64,000 bases of DNA from NCBI RefSeq assembly GCF_009728935.1, contig NZ_CP034235.1, forward strand, positions 6,585,501-6,649,500, read 5' to 3'. The stretch is from Paenibacillus psychroresistens. Lineage in GTDB: Bacteria; Bacillota; Bacilli; Paenibacillales; NBRC-103111. This document shows, in pieces, positions 37,482 to 45,793 of this stretch. Numbering within the stretch: position 1 is the stretch's first letter; the number at the start of each line of letters is the position of its first letter. The position numbers and the translations under genes are program-made. The notes beneath the pieces are model-generated. The model worked only from the letters and a program-made list of their open reading frames with translations, was not told the DNA's origin and did no database searches.

Positions 37482-39296
37482 ATTAAACTTATAATTGCAT
37501 TCATTAGAAAAAAGATTTTCATCAAAATATTTCTCCTGCTCATTGTAGCCACCTCTATTCCTGCCATTGGTTTAACAACCTTTTCGTGGATATACTCGAA
37601 GAATTTATTGGAATCCAATTATTTTGATCTGAAGAAAAAGTTGAATATCCAAATTTCGGACAGTATTGATACGAATATTCTCAGCCTGCAGAAGCAAACC
37701 GAAGCCATTGTTTATAATATCACGGATATGAAGGATTACATTCACTACACAAAAGATAGTATAGATGAGAACTATTCCCTTACTGCCAATCGCTTGAATC
37801 AATTTTTCACAAGTATTCTCTACAACAATGATCGTTATAACGGGATTGGACTTGCTCAGCTGAATGGCGATATTATGAACTATGTCAACTTAGACGGTTA
37901 TATCATTAAAGGAAGCAGCAAGATTCCCAAGCTGCCCTTAGACGAAATCATTAAACAAAATGGTGCTCCCGTAACAGCCATAATTGACCTCAATACTTAT
38001 TTCAAGAACAATAGCATAACTCCCAAAAACAATGATGTCATTGCCGTTTACCGCTTGTTATCGGATTACAATTCAGGCAATACTCCGATCGGAATTTCGA
38101 TTTTTACCCAAGAATTGATTAAATTCGGCGGTATCGTTACAGATGGGAAAGTCGATCCTGATGAAACTGTGATCATCTTAAACAACGATGATAAACTACT
38201 TTATACCAGCCAGAAAATGACAGGTTCTTTAACCGAATTAGTCAGTGATATCCATAAGCAGCTAACTGCCGATAAAAAACAAGTCGTATTTGAAAATGAT
38301 CAATCCCATTTAATTGTTAGCAATTCCTCTCGCTTAGGCTTCAAAGTGATCACGATTGTACCTAAATCCGTAGTGATTGATAAGCTCAGTGTGGTGACAA
38401 AGTCGTTTCTCTTATTGCAAATCTTTCTTGTTCTATCTGTGCTTGTCACATCCAATATCATTTCAAGATATATCACAGCCCCTCTGATTAAATTAAAAAG
38501 GTCATTTAAAAAATTTGAAATGGGTGATTTTTCAACCAAAACCATTGTAAAAGGAACCGATGAATTCGCAGAAATTTCTAGTGGTTTCAACACAATGACT
38601 GAGAATGTCACCACCTTGATTAAGGAAAAATATGAGATGGAATTATATCAAAAGCAATCGGAAATTGAATCGCTTCAGAGCAAAATAAATCCGCATTTCC
38701 TCTATAATACACTCTCTACTATTAAGGCTGTCATTCAAAATAATGATGCTGATAACGCTGCGAGAATGGTCCAGTATCTTTCGGACATCTTCCGTTACTC
38801 ATTAAATTACGGACATTTTGTGGTTACCATTCAAGAAGAAATTGAAATTGTTAAAAAGTATCTAGCCTTGCAGAAATTACGCTTTGGCGAAACCATTCAA
38901 ATATCCTTCGATGTCGATGAGGACATATTACACTCGGAGATTCTGAGATTATCGATTCAGCCACTTGTCGAAAATGCCATACTTCATGGGCTAGAAGACA
39001 ATGCGGAAGAACGCAACATTCATATTTCTTTGAAATCGTACACCAATACGGTCAGTGTTTATATAGAAGATAATGGGCGAGGCATGGATAAGGAGAAACT
39101 AGATCAATTGAATGCTCTTTTGGCGGAATCTCCTTCACTGGATAAGAACAATCCTGCGCGAAATTTTGTCGGGATTTCTAACGTCAACTCGAGAATAAAA
39201 TTGTTTTATGGGAATGAATTTGGTGTTCATGTCATGAGTAAATTAAACGAAGGAACCATTGTAAGAATTAATTTACCACTGACTTTGGAGGGTTAA
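37482..39296 (+). CDS. YesM-like sensor histidine kinase, probable ATT start
   Basis: A sensor kinase of about 604 residues. The in-frame ATT at 37482 stands 8 bases after AGGAGG and would add 42 residues containing the first membrane helix (FIKIFLLLIVATSIPAIGL). The next usable start, TTG at 37608, would delete that helix. An extracellular sensor, a second helix near 305-327, a HAMP domain (PLIKLKRSFKKFEMGDF) and a His_kinase domain (KINPHFLYNTL, with the phospho-accepting His) follow. The ATPase boxes are PLVENAILHG and EDNGRGMD. It is paired with the response regulator 2 bases downstream. It should sense an extracellular sugar or loaded binding protein. Confidence 0.85.
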   Translation: MKLIIAFIRKKIFIKIFLLLIVATSIPAIGLTTFSWIYSKNLLESNYFDLKKKLNIQISDSIDTNILSLQKQTEAIVYNITDMKDYIHYTKDSIDENYSLTANRLNQFFTSILYNNDRYNGIGLAQLNGDIMNYVNLDGYIIKGSSKIPKLPLDEIIKQNGAPVTAIIDLNTYFKNNSITPKNNDVIAVYRLLSDYNSGNTPIGISIFTQELIKFGGIVTDGKVDPDETVIILNNDDKLLYTSQKMTGSLTELVSDIHKQLTADKKQVVFENDQSHLIVSNSSRLGFKVITIVPKSVVIDKLSVVTKSFLLLQIFLVLSVLVTSNIISRYITAPLIKLKRSFKKFEMGDFSTKTIVKGTDEFAEISSGFNTMTENVTTLIKEKYEMELYQKQSEIESLQSKINPHFLYNTLSTIKAVIQNNDADNAARMVQYLSDIFRYSLNYGHFVVTIQEEIEIVKKYLALQKLRFGETIQISFDVDEDILHSEILRLSIQPLVENAILHGLEDNAEERNIHISLKSYTNTVSVYIEDNGRGMDKEKLDQLNALLAESPSLDKNNPARNFVGISNVNSRIKLFYGNEFGVHVMSKLNEGTIVRINLPLTLEG

Positions 39297-39298
39297 AC

Positions 39299-40939
39299 AT
39301 GAGGATTATGATCGTCGAGGATGAAAAATTTACGAGAGAAGCGATTGCTAAAGATATTCTAGGGATTGGTAATCATCAGGTCGCACAAGCAGTTGATGGG
39401 ATCCATGCATTGGAAATAGTCAACGAATTTCAGCCTGAGTTAATATTGGCCGATATCAGAATGCCGCGGATGGATGGATTAGCTCTGCTTAAAGAAATTA
39501 AGAATGCCTACCCCAAGATTGTTTTCATAATTATCAGCAGTCATGAGTCTTTTGAATATGCCCAGATTGCTATACAAAACGGAGCTTTATCCTACCTTCT
39601 TAAACCTTTTGACATAGAGGATCTCAAAGGCTGTTTACTGCGCGTCGAGTTTCTGTTTAATAAAGAAAAAGAAGCTAATAATTGGCTCAATGAAACAGAG
39701 CAAAATGCCAGGAAACATAAGGAGCTTTCCAAGAAATATATCCTTAAAGAATGGATCGAAAATGATAGTCTCCAACTCAATGAAATAGACTTCAATTCAC
39801 GTTTAAAAGGAGTGGATATTACATTTCCCTATTCAGCTTTTATCGTAATTTCCGTAAATATTGATTCTTTAAATCAGCTTATTGCCCTCCATACACATCC
39901 TGATCTTCAATTGTTCCTATTCTGTATCGAGAATATAACCGAAGAAATAATCGGCAAGCTAAACATAAACGTGCATCCTTTTGAGTCTGAAGGCTCGCTT
40001 AGCTTTCTGCTTAATTCCCCTGTACATCCAAACTTGCCAGAGCAAATAACAGGAGCTTGCCAAGAGATTGTTAGAACAATCAGTAAGCTGATGAAATTTA
40101 CCATAACCATCGGGATCGGCTGCGAGGTTCAAGCTGTATCAAATCTGCATACCAGTTATGCTCAATCCAAGAAAGCAACCTTGTCTAACCTCGGTAAAGG
40201 CGGAAATCAAGTTTTTAAATATATCGAAGCTCGCGAGGAATCACTGTCCCCTAAAGTACTGATCGATTATGAAATTGAAACCCAGTTATTATTGTTTATG
40301 GAGGCATGTGATAAAGCGTCTGCCCTTCATCTAATCACTGGCTTATATAATCAGACGAAAGAGCAGAATAGAATAGGTGAACCTGCTGATTTCATGAAAT
40401 TAAATTTCCACATTTCAATTGTTATTTTCAAGCTGATGAATCAGTTGAAATTACACCCCGAGGAGTTGTTCTATAGCGAAATAAAGCTGTATAAGCAGCT
40501 TAACAATTGTACAAGCTTTCAGGAGATGCTTGAAGTTATTGCCTATATCTGCGATAAATGCTTTGAAGAAATCACTACTCATGATCGCACATGGAATAAT
40601 ACGTTAATCACCAAAGCAATGAATTATCTGCTAAAGCATTACAATGAAGATATTAGTCTTCAATCAGTCTCTAAACAACTATTTATTAGCTCCCCCTATC
40701 TAAGCAGGCAATTCAAAAAAGTATACAATCAGAATTTCACAGATTTTCTTATTAACTATCGAATCAATAAAGCCAAAGAATTTCTGCTGACAGGACAATA
40801 CACAGCTAGTGAAGTATCCGCTTTAATTGGCTTTAAGGACGATAAGCATTTTTTCCGTACTTTCAAGAAAATAACCGGCTTAACGCCAAGGGTCTATAAA
40901 CTGGGTAACTTCGAACAAACTAAGAGCTCCGAAAAGTAA
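39299..40939 (+). CDS. YesN-like response regulator with AraC output domain
   Basis: A 546-residue regulator. The receiver domain has acidic D8, phospho-acceptor D52 (ILADIRMPRMDG) and K102 (YLLKPF). A long linker follows, then an AraC-type helix-turn-helix (about 430-535: ISLQSVSKQLFISSPYLSRQ and FKDDKHFFRTFKKITGLTP). It is co-transcribed with the kinase, 2 bases apart. Its likely target is the divergent importer operon at 37282-34103. The tail of the gene overlaps the convergent relic by 20 bases. Confidence 0.93.
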   Translation: MRIMIVEDEKFTREAIAKDILGIGNHQVAQAVDGIHALEIVNEFQPELILADIRMPRMDGLALLKEIKNAYPKIVFIIISSHESFEYAQIAIQNGALSYLLKPFDIEDLKGCLLRVEFLFNKEKEANNWLNETEQNARKHKELSKKYILKEWIENDSLQLNEIDFNSRLKGVDITFPYSAFIVISVNIDSLNQLIALHTHPDLQLFLFCIENITEEIIGKLNINVHPFESEGSLSFLLNSPVHPNLPEQITGACQEIVRTISKLMKFTITIGIGCEVQAVSNLHTSYAQSKKATLSNLGKGGNQVFKYIEAREESLSPKVLIDYEIETQLLLFMEACDKASALHLITGLYNQTKEQNRIGEPADFMKLNFHISIVIFKLMNQLKLHPEELFYSEIKLYKQLNNCTSFQEMLEVIAYICDKCFEEITTHDRTWNNTLITKAMNYLLKHYNEDISLQSVSKQLFISSPYLSRQFKKVYNQNFTDFLINYRINKAKEFLLTGQYTASEVSALIGFKDDKHFFRTFKKITGLTPRVYKLGNFEQTKSSEK

Positions 40940-41301
40940 TCAAGTCTGAATTGAACTGGAAGCATTTTTGCACAAGGTCCTTTGGCGTACTATCGCTTTC
41001 GCCCCAGAACACGGTATATCTAAACTCATAAAACCCGCCAATAGTTGCTTTGAAATTTGTTTCCCAAAAATTGTTGAGCATCCAGGAATACATGTTTTCA
41101 AACGATTGAATTGTTGGATTGGCTGCTGATAATGACCTTTGGCCATATTCTAATTTCCCCAACTGAATTAATGGGGCATCTGTCGTCCGATGTAATTTTA
41201 CTGTCTTGGCTTTCCCAATCCGCAAAAGCGTAAGCAGGGACAAGCGCTGCCATAAGTAATATAGCCATGAATAAGGATAGAATACGTTTGGACTTCATAT
41301 A
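40920..41301 (-). pseudogene. Relic: signal peptide joined out of frame to a GH38-like tail
   Basis: A signal peptide (41301 onward: KSKRILSLFMAILLMAALVP, then AYAFADWES) opens a frame that ends after about 65 residues. In a different frame, DAPLIQLGKLEYGQ and then MYSWMLNNFWETNFKA followed by GGFYEFRY are the C-terminal signature of GH38-like alpha-mannosidases. The two parts do not share a frame, and the central enzyme domain is missing, so a deletion plus frameshift is likely. It overlaps the convergent response regulator. Neither part can be functional as a mannosidase. Confidence 0.7.
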
Positions 41302-41567
41302 GTTCTCACACTCTTTCATTAATTGTAGTTTTAATGCGATAAAATAAGCACGATTGCAAAATTTAGCCGATGATTTATTTTAATCCTCCTTTGCATTAAT
41401 CAATTGAGCCTACTAACTTAGTTTTAGTCTAGAAGAAAAATGTCGAAGCAAACAGTAGCAATTGTCATACTTTGTCATATGACAGATGATCTTTTTTTTG
41501 TAAATAAACAAGGAACCTGAATAAATTCTTCGAGTCTCTCGTTAATGTGACGGCTCCCGCGAGCAGC

Positions 41568-41616
41568 AAAAAGGAAGAGGAGCGAGCTGCCGCAACTGGC
41601 AGTTCACTCCTCTTCC
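41568..41616 (-). terminator. Terminator of the Gfo/Idh gene
   Basis: The stem pairs GGAAGAGGAG and GCTGCC with GGCAGT and CTCCTCTTCC, with T residues following on the minus strand. It lies 21 bases past the stop. The rest of the gap 41302-41637 holds no gene. Confidence 0.8.
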
Positions 41617-41637
41617 CTTCACTTGGACAAATACCCA

Positions 41638-42933
41638 TCAATCTCCTACGGACAGAGACCCTTCTGTTCTTTTCAGCTCATTGATGTACTCTGTGATCGA
41701 GATGACTCGGCCTTCTACACGCGATTTCTCTGCAGCAAAAGCCATCAAATGACTTTGGACAGAAGCTCTTGCATTCGTTAGCCCAACTTCCTTCCCATCG
41801 CTTTGAACAAGACGGATAAAATCCCGCATGATCCCATGATCGCCGCCCCCATGTCCTTCTGCAGGTGCATCCAAGAGAATCTTTTCCTTCTTCCCTGTAA
41901 TAAAGCTGGTCACTTCGATTTCGTTTTTCTCCATATCTCCACGAATTTGGCCTCGGGTCCCCATTAACTTAACGGATCTACCACCCTCATGTGTAAAAGC
42001 ACTCATCGTAAAAGCAACTGTCACTTCATTAGCAAATTCCAGATTTACTACCTGATGATCAACTACGTTGTTGTCACAATGGAATACACATCTGCCATAT
42101 GGCCCTTCCTTCAAAGCCTGTAACACGCCTTCATCGCCTGAATCACTGCTAACTGTAGAGCGCAGAACATTTGCCATCCAATCTTTCCCATCAACATATA
42201 TTTTCGGTGCATAATAAGGACATTCATCCTGAACCGGACAGCCGTCTAAACAGTGTAACGGTGCGCCTTCAGGGGCATTTTTACTATTGAAATAAGTCAG
42301 TGACCCGAATGACGACACTTTTGTGCAATCCGCATCGGCCAGCCACAACAGAATATCCATATCATGACAGCTTTTAGCCAGAATCATCGGACTGGAGGTT
42401 TGCGAATTCCGCCAATTCCCCCTGACGAAGCTATGAGCCTGATGCCGGTGCTCCACATTCTCTGTATGCTGAATGGTGACAAGCTTGCCAATAGCACCGT
42501 CTGTGAGCAATTTTTTGATACTCGTAAAGAATTCCGTAAACCGCAGCACATGGCATATAGAAAATACACGTTCATATTTTTCAGCATATTCGCCCATAAT
42601 GAGGCATTCCAACGGACTTGGCGACATCGGTTTTTCCAGCAGTACATGATACCCTTTCTCTAAAGCCCGAATCGCAGGCTCAAAATGCATCTGATCTTGT
42701 GTACATATAAGTACAGCATCAGCCAGCTTTGGCCCTTCTAGAAGCTCCTCCCAAGATGCAAAACAATTCTCCTCAACAACACCGTGGGTTCGCTTAAATA
42801 GATCTCTTCTTTCTATACTTATATCAGCTACGGCAACAAACTCAATATCTTCCGCACAATTCAATGCATATGAAGCATAAGCATCCATACCCCTTTGCCC
42901 TGCGCCGATTAATGCTGCTTTGATTTTCCCCAT
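41638..42933 (-). CDS. Gfo/Idh/MocA-family oxidoreductase
   Basis: A 431-residue NAD(P)-dependent sugar oxidoreductase-like enzyme. It has a Rossmann start (AALIGAGQRGMDAY), the YHVLLEKPMSPSP motif (EKP, with the catalytic-region lysine) near residue 100, and a Cys cluster (CLDGCPVQDECPYYAPKIY) often seen in this family. It has no signal peptide, so it acts in the cytoplasm on an imported sugar or sugar acid; the substrate cannot be told. It lies downstream of the secreted DUF4832-type gene with a hairpin between. Confidence 0.88.
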   Translation of the reverse strand: MGKIKAALIGAGQRGMDAYASYALNCAEDIEFVAVADISIERRDLFKRTHGVVEENCFASWEELLEGPKLADAVLICTQDQMHFEPAIRALEKGYHVLLEKPMSPSPLECLIMGEYAEKYERVFSICHVLRFTEFFTSIKKLLTDGAIGKLVTIQHTENVEHRHQAHSFVRGNWRNSQTSSPMILAKSCHDMDILLWLADADCTKVSSFGSLTYFNSKNAPEGAPLHCLDGCPVQDECPYYAPKIYVDGKDWMANVLRSTVSSDSGDEGVLQALKEGPYGRCVFHCDNNVVDHQVVNLEFANEVTVAFTMSAFTHEGGRSVKLMGTRGQIRGDMEKNEIEVTSFITGKKEKILLDAPAEGHGGGDHGIMRDFIRLVQSDGKEVGLTNARASVQSHLMAFAAEKSRVEGRVISITEYINELKRTEGSLSVGD

Positions 42934-42959
42934 ACTCTGTATCTCCCCCTGCTGCTTTT

Positions 42960-43008
42960 TTAAAATAAGATGCAGGCGTCCTTCGTTTTACTAGAAGGAA
43001 GCCTGCGA
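42960..43008 (-). terminator. Hairpin between the 815-residue and Gfo/Idh genes
   Basis: TGCAGGC and CCTTC pair with GAAGG and GCCTGC. On the minus strand the end is T-rich but interrupted. It may be a terminator or a read-through attenuator. Confidence 0.6.
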
Positions 43009-43016
43009 TGAACAAC

Positions 43017-45464
43017 TTATTGGAATTTAATTTCATCTATATAGACTGTACCGCTGAACCCATTCGAAAATGATAAAGCCACATTGCCTGGCGTTACTCT
43101 GTTAACCCCATTGCTGACTAAATTAAAAGCAATATCTTTATAGCTTGTCGTAAGCGTATTACTACTAAACAGAGCCAAAGTTTTTGTCACACCGCCAATA
43201 TTTACATTGATGTGGGTCTGTTCACCTCCAACAGCTCCCTTTATTCGGATAATCATAGTTGTATACGCTGAAATATCTTGATTTATATCACTTCCAAACC
43301 ATCCTGTATTGTTATATTGCAAGGCTAATGCTCCACTGCTAATAACTCCTGCCCCTGCCCCATTCGAAAATGAATTTGCTCCTGTCCATTTGCCTAAGCT
43401 ATTGGTACCTGGCCATAATGCAGCATTGTTGAAGGTATCCAAATACAAACCTCCACCCGGCGTTGGTGTTGGCGTTGGCGATGGTGTTCCAGTTGGTGTC
43501 GGTGTTGGTGTTCCAGTGCCGCCAACTATTGTAATCCGGTCAAAGTCAGGGGCATACCCCGTCGCATTGCTTAACTTAATCGTATTGTTTCCGGCTTGCA
43601 AGCTTACACTTGTTTGCAAAGTGCCTACTGTTGTCCATCCCCCGCTGTTTGCGAAATTCAACGTCACGAGAGAGCCTCCGTTGACGCTAATACTAGCTGA
43701 CCTGCTGGTATCTCCGTTCAAATAGTTAATTTTCAGTGTATAGGTTCCTGCGGTGGATACATTCACGCCATTAAATTGCAACGTCCCGTTGTTATTGCCA
43801 ACGTACCCAACTTTATTTCCTCCTGAGCATGTGGTGCAAGTACTTATAACTGCTGCTCCCGCCAATGTATTTGCACTCGCTTCTGCTTCATACGATGTTG
43901 AATTTGGCGTTGGTGTTGCGGTTGGCGTCGCTGTTGGTGCTGGTGTCGCGGTTGGTGTTGCAGTAGGTGCTGGTGTTGCAGTTGGTGTTGATCCGCCAGT
44001 AAGACTGTAAGACAAGGAATTATCACTCTTTAGGCTATTAAACGTTCCTAAGTTTTGATCGCTCGGGTCTTGTCCGATTCCAACCTTACCAAGCGGCGTT
44101 CTCCCACCATTGTAATAGTTCGTGTTAGCAAATCGTACACTTGGTTTATTTCCCGCAGGGTCTAGTACAGCCACAGCTAAGGTATAGGTTCCGGCAGCTA
44201 GATTCGAAGGAATTGTAAACGCGCCTGATACTGTGTTGACCGCAGGGGCATTACTGTATGTCCTTGAAGAACTATTCCAATTCGTACCTGGCAACCACTG
44301 CGTAATGTTTGTATTGAAAGTACCCGACCAAGCAACTGACTTGTCAGCCCTCAAAAGCGAGGCTTCAACTGGCCAATTATAATACATAGGTGATGAACCT
44401 TTATTCACTATGCTGAGCGAGACATTCATCGTTTGCCCAGGGGTAACGTTTCCGGAGAATGTAGCTTGATTAATTACATATCTATAACCAAGTACTTTCT
44501 GCATCGCGGTTGCCCCAATTTCAACGGTGGGATTTCCAGCATTATATTCAGCAATCCATCCCAAGCTGGATGTATGAGTATTCATAATCCAATCAATTAC
44601 ATAATTGGTATTGGCAGTGCTGCCTAAGGTTCCATCTGGGCTTCCCCCAAGATTGGCTTGATTTCCCCAATCATATGCGACTTCTCCGCTGTTAATCTGC
44701 GTTCTCCAATTATCTCTTGAAATTTCACCATTACCGCCTGTTGCGTCATCCGGTAGAGCAAAGGAATCCCACTGGGTACCAAAGTTATAGCTTGTAAAGG
44801 TATCCGGATAGCGTATCATTACTTTTTTATTGGGAAAAGCAGCTGTATAAGCATTGCCGAATGCAGTTTGGAAACTTAAAGGAATACGGTCTGTTCCATC
44901 GGCGAATTTAAGCGGCCATATATGTTGTTCTCCCCAATTCCCAAACAACCCTAACTCAATGGCTGCTACACGAGGATCGTTATCCCAAGCCTGTCCCAGC
45001 TTTGCAATAAAAGCCACCATTCGTGATTTATAGGTATCAGATGTCCACCTTTCTACAGGATCATTATTTGGAATTCCATCCGCCCAAAATTCTCCGGTGT
45101 TTGGATAGACGATAACAACACGCGGAACAACTTTAATGTTCCTGGCTTCAATTCCAGCCCATGCTGTATTGCTCCAATCCTTGATTTTTTGGACGGAATC
45201 CGATGCGAAGTTTTCAAGATCCGTATATCTTATATATTGTTTATAAATAGATGTATATTCTTTATCTGGGAATGTGTTGCTCCCAATATATACAGAGGGT
45301 CTAAACCCCATATTCGGGTTTTTGAAAGCTTCGGATGTTTCTAAAGGATTGACGGTTATATTACCGATTGCAGCACTTACAGTATTATTAGATTTACTAT
45401 AATTCAATGTTCCAAAAACAAGCGTTAAAGCAACCACAAGTGCAAAGATTTTTCCGATTTTCAT
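43017..45464 (-). CDS. Secreted DUF4874/DUF4832-type protein with CBM modules
   Basis: An 815-residue secreted protein. Signal peptide 1-32. Residues about 35-320 match the DUF4874/DUF4832 type (NPLETSEAFKNPNMGFRPS, then KVVPRVVIVYPNTGEF and AIELGLFGNWGEQHIWP), a barrel family probably acting on glycans. An Ig-like domain follows (about 325-500). After a Thr-Pro linker comes a CBM6/35-like module (about 525-650), then a C-terminal beta-sandwich (about 672-815; YLDTFNNAALWPG) that resembles modules of the 2513-residue neighbour. Both a cre site and the LacI-type operator lie upstream. Confidence 0.8.
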   Translation of the reverse strand: MKIGKIFALVVALTLVFGTLNYSKSNNTVSAAIGNITVNPLETSEAFKNPNMGFRPSVYIGSNTFPDKEYTSIYKQYIRYTDLENFASDSVQKIKDWSNTAWAGIEARNIKVVPRVVIVYPNTGEFWADGIPNNDPVERWTSDTYKSRMVAFIAKLGQAWDNDPRVAAIELGLFGNWGEQHIWPLKFADGTDRIPLSFQTAFGNAYTAAFPNKKVMIRYPDTFTSYNFGTQWDSFALPDDATGGNGEISRDNWRTQINSGEVAYDWGNQANLGGSPDGTLGSTANTNYVIDWIMNTHTSSLGWIAEYNAGNPTVEIGATAMQKVLGYRYVINQATFSGNVTPGQTMNVSLSIVNKGSSPMYYNWPVEASLLRADKSVAWSGTFNTNITQWLPGTNWNSSSRTYSNAPAVNTVSGAFTIPSNLAAGTYTLAVAVLDPAGNKPSVRFANTNYYNGGRTPLGKVGIGQDPSDQNLGTFNSLKSDNSLSYSLTGGSTPTATPAPTATPTATPAPTATPTATPTPNSTSYEAEASANTLAGAAVISTCTTCSGGNKVGYVGNNNGTLQFNGVNVSTAGTYTLKINYLNGDTSRSASISVNGGSLVTLNFANSGGWTTVGTLQTSVSLQAGNNTIKLSNATGYAPDFDRITIVGGTGTPTPTPTGTPSPTPTPTPGGGLYLDTFNNAALWPGTNSLGKWTGANSFSNGAGAGVISSGALALQYNNTGWFGSDINQDISAYTTMIIRIKGAVGGEQTHINVNIGGVTKTLALFSSNTLTTSYKDIAFNLVSNGVNRVTPGNVALSFSNGFSGTVYIDEIKFQ

Positions 45465-45494
45465 AAATTTGCCTCCGATTATTATTGTCCATTT

Positions 45495-45508
45495 TGATTG
45501 CGCTTACA
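45495..45508. promoter_or_regulatory. Cre-like site (CcpA)
   Basis: Read on the minus strand, TGTAAGCGCAATCA fits the cre consensus with one mismatch. It lies between the operator/promoter and the start of the 815-residue gene. Confidence 0.55.
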
Positions 45509-45613
45509 TTTTTGATATTTAAGAAAAATAAATTTATAATTACCTCCTATAATTAAAACTAACAACTATTGCAATCCAAAACGGTACCGTTATTTTTTGC
45601 AAATGATTTAGGA

Positions 45614-45672
45614 AACTATTTGCGCAATTGTTTTCCTTTCCTTAGTTTATAATTTAATGAAAGCTTAGTCAA
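45614..45672 (-). promoter_or_regulatory. Promoter and LacI-type operator of the 815-residue gene
   Basis: Minus strand: TTGACT (45672-45667), a 17-base spacer, TAAACT (45649-45644), then the palindrome TTGCGCAA at 45627-45620. The operator centre is about 43 bases from the -35 box. The same layout occurs at 53523, 55363, 55505 and 59909. Confidence 0.75.
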
Positions 45673-45749
45673 TCTTTTTTATAGATTTCGTTAGTTAGCA
45701 TTTTAAATTTTTTATCTTTATGCACATAAATTGTGCGTATAAAGCTGCG

Positions 45750-45776
45750 AAAGCTGCCGATAGGATCGGCAGCCTA
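45750..45776 (-). terminator. Hairpin after the 2513-residue gene
   Basis: GCTGCCGAT pairs perfectly with ATCGGCAGC. The T run on the minus strand is broken (TTTCGC), so it is a probable but imperfect terminator. Confidence 0.55.
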
Positions 45777-45793
45777 GACAAGCTTTTGTTTAT

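Noticed and set aside
40920..41319. Short secreted protein gene beginning at 41319 or 41301
   Set aside because: The frame loses similarity after the signal peptide, while the GH38-like tail is in another frame; a relic explains both.
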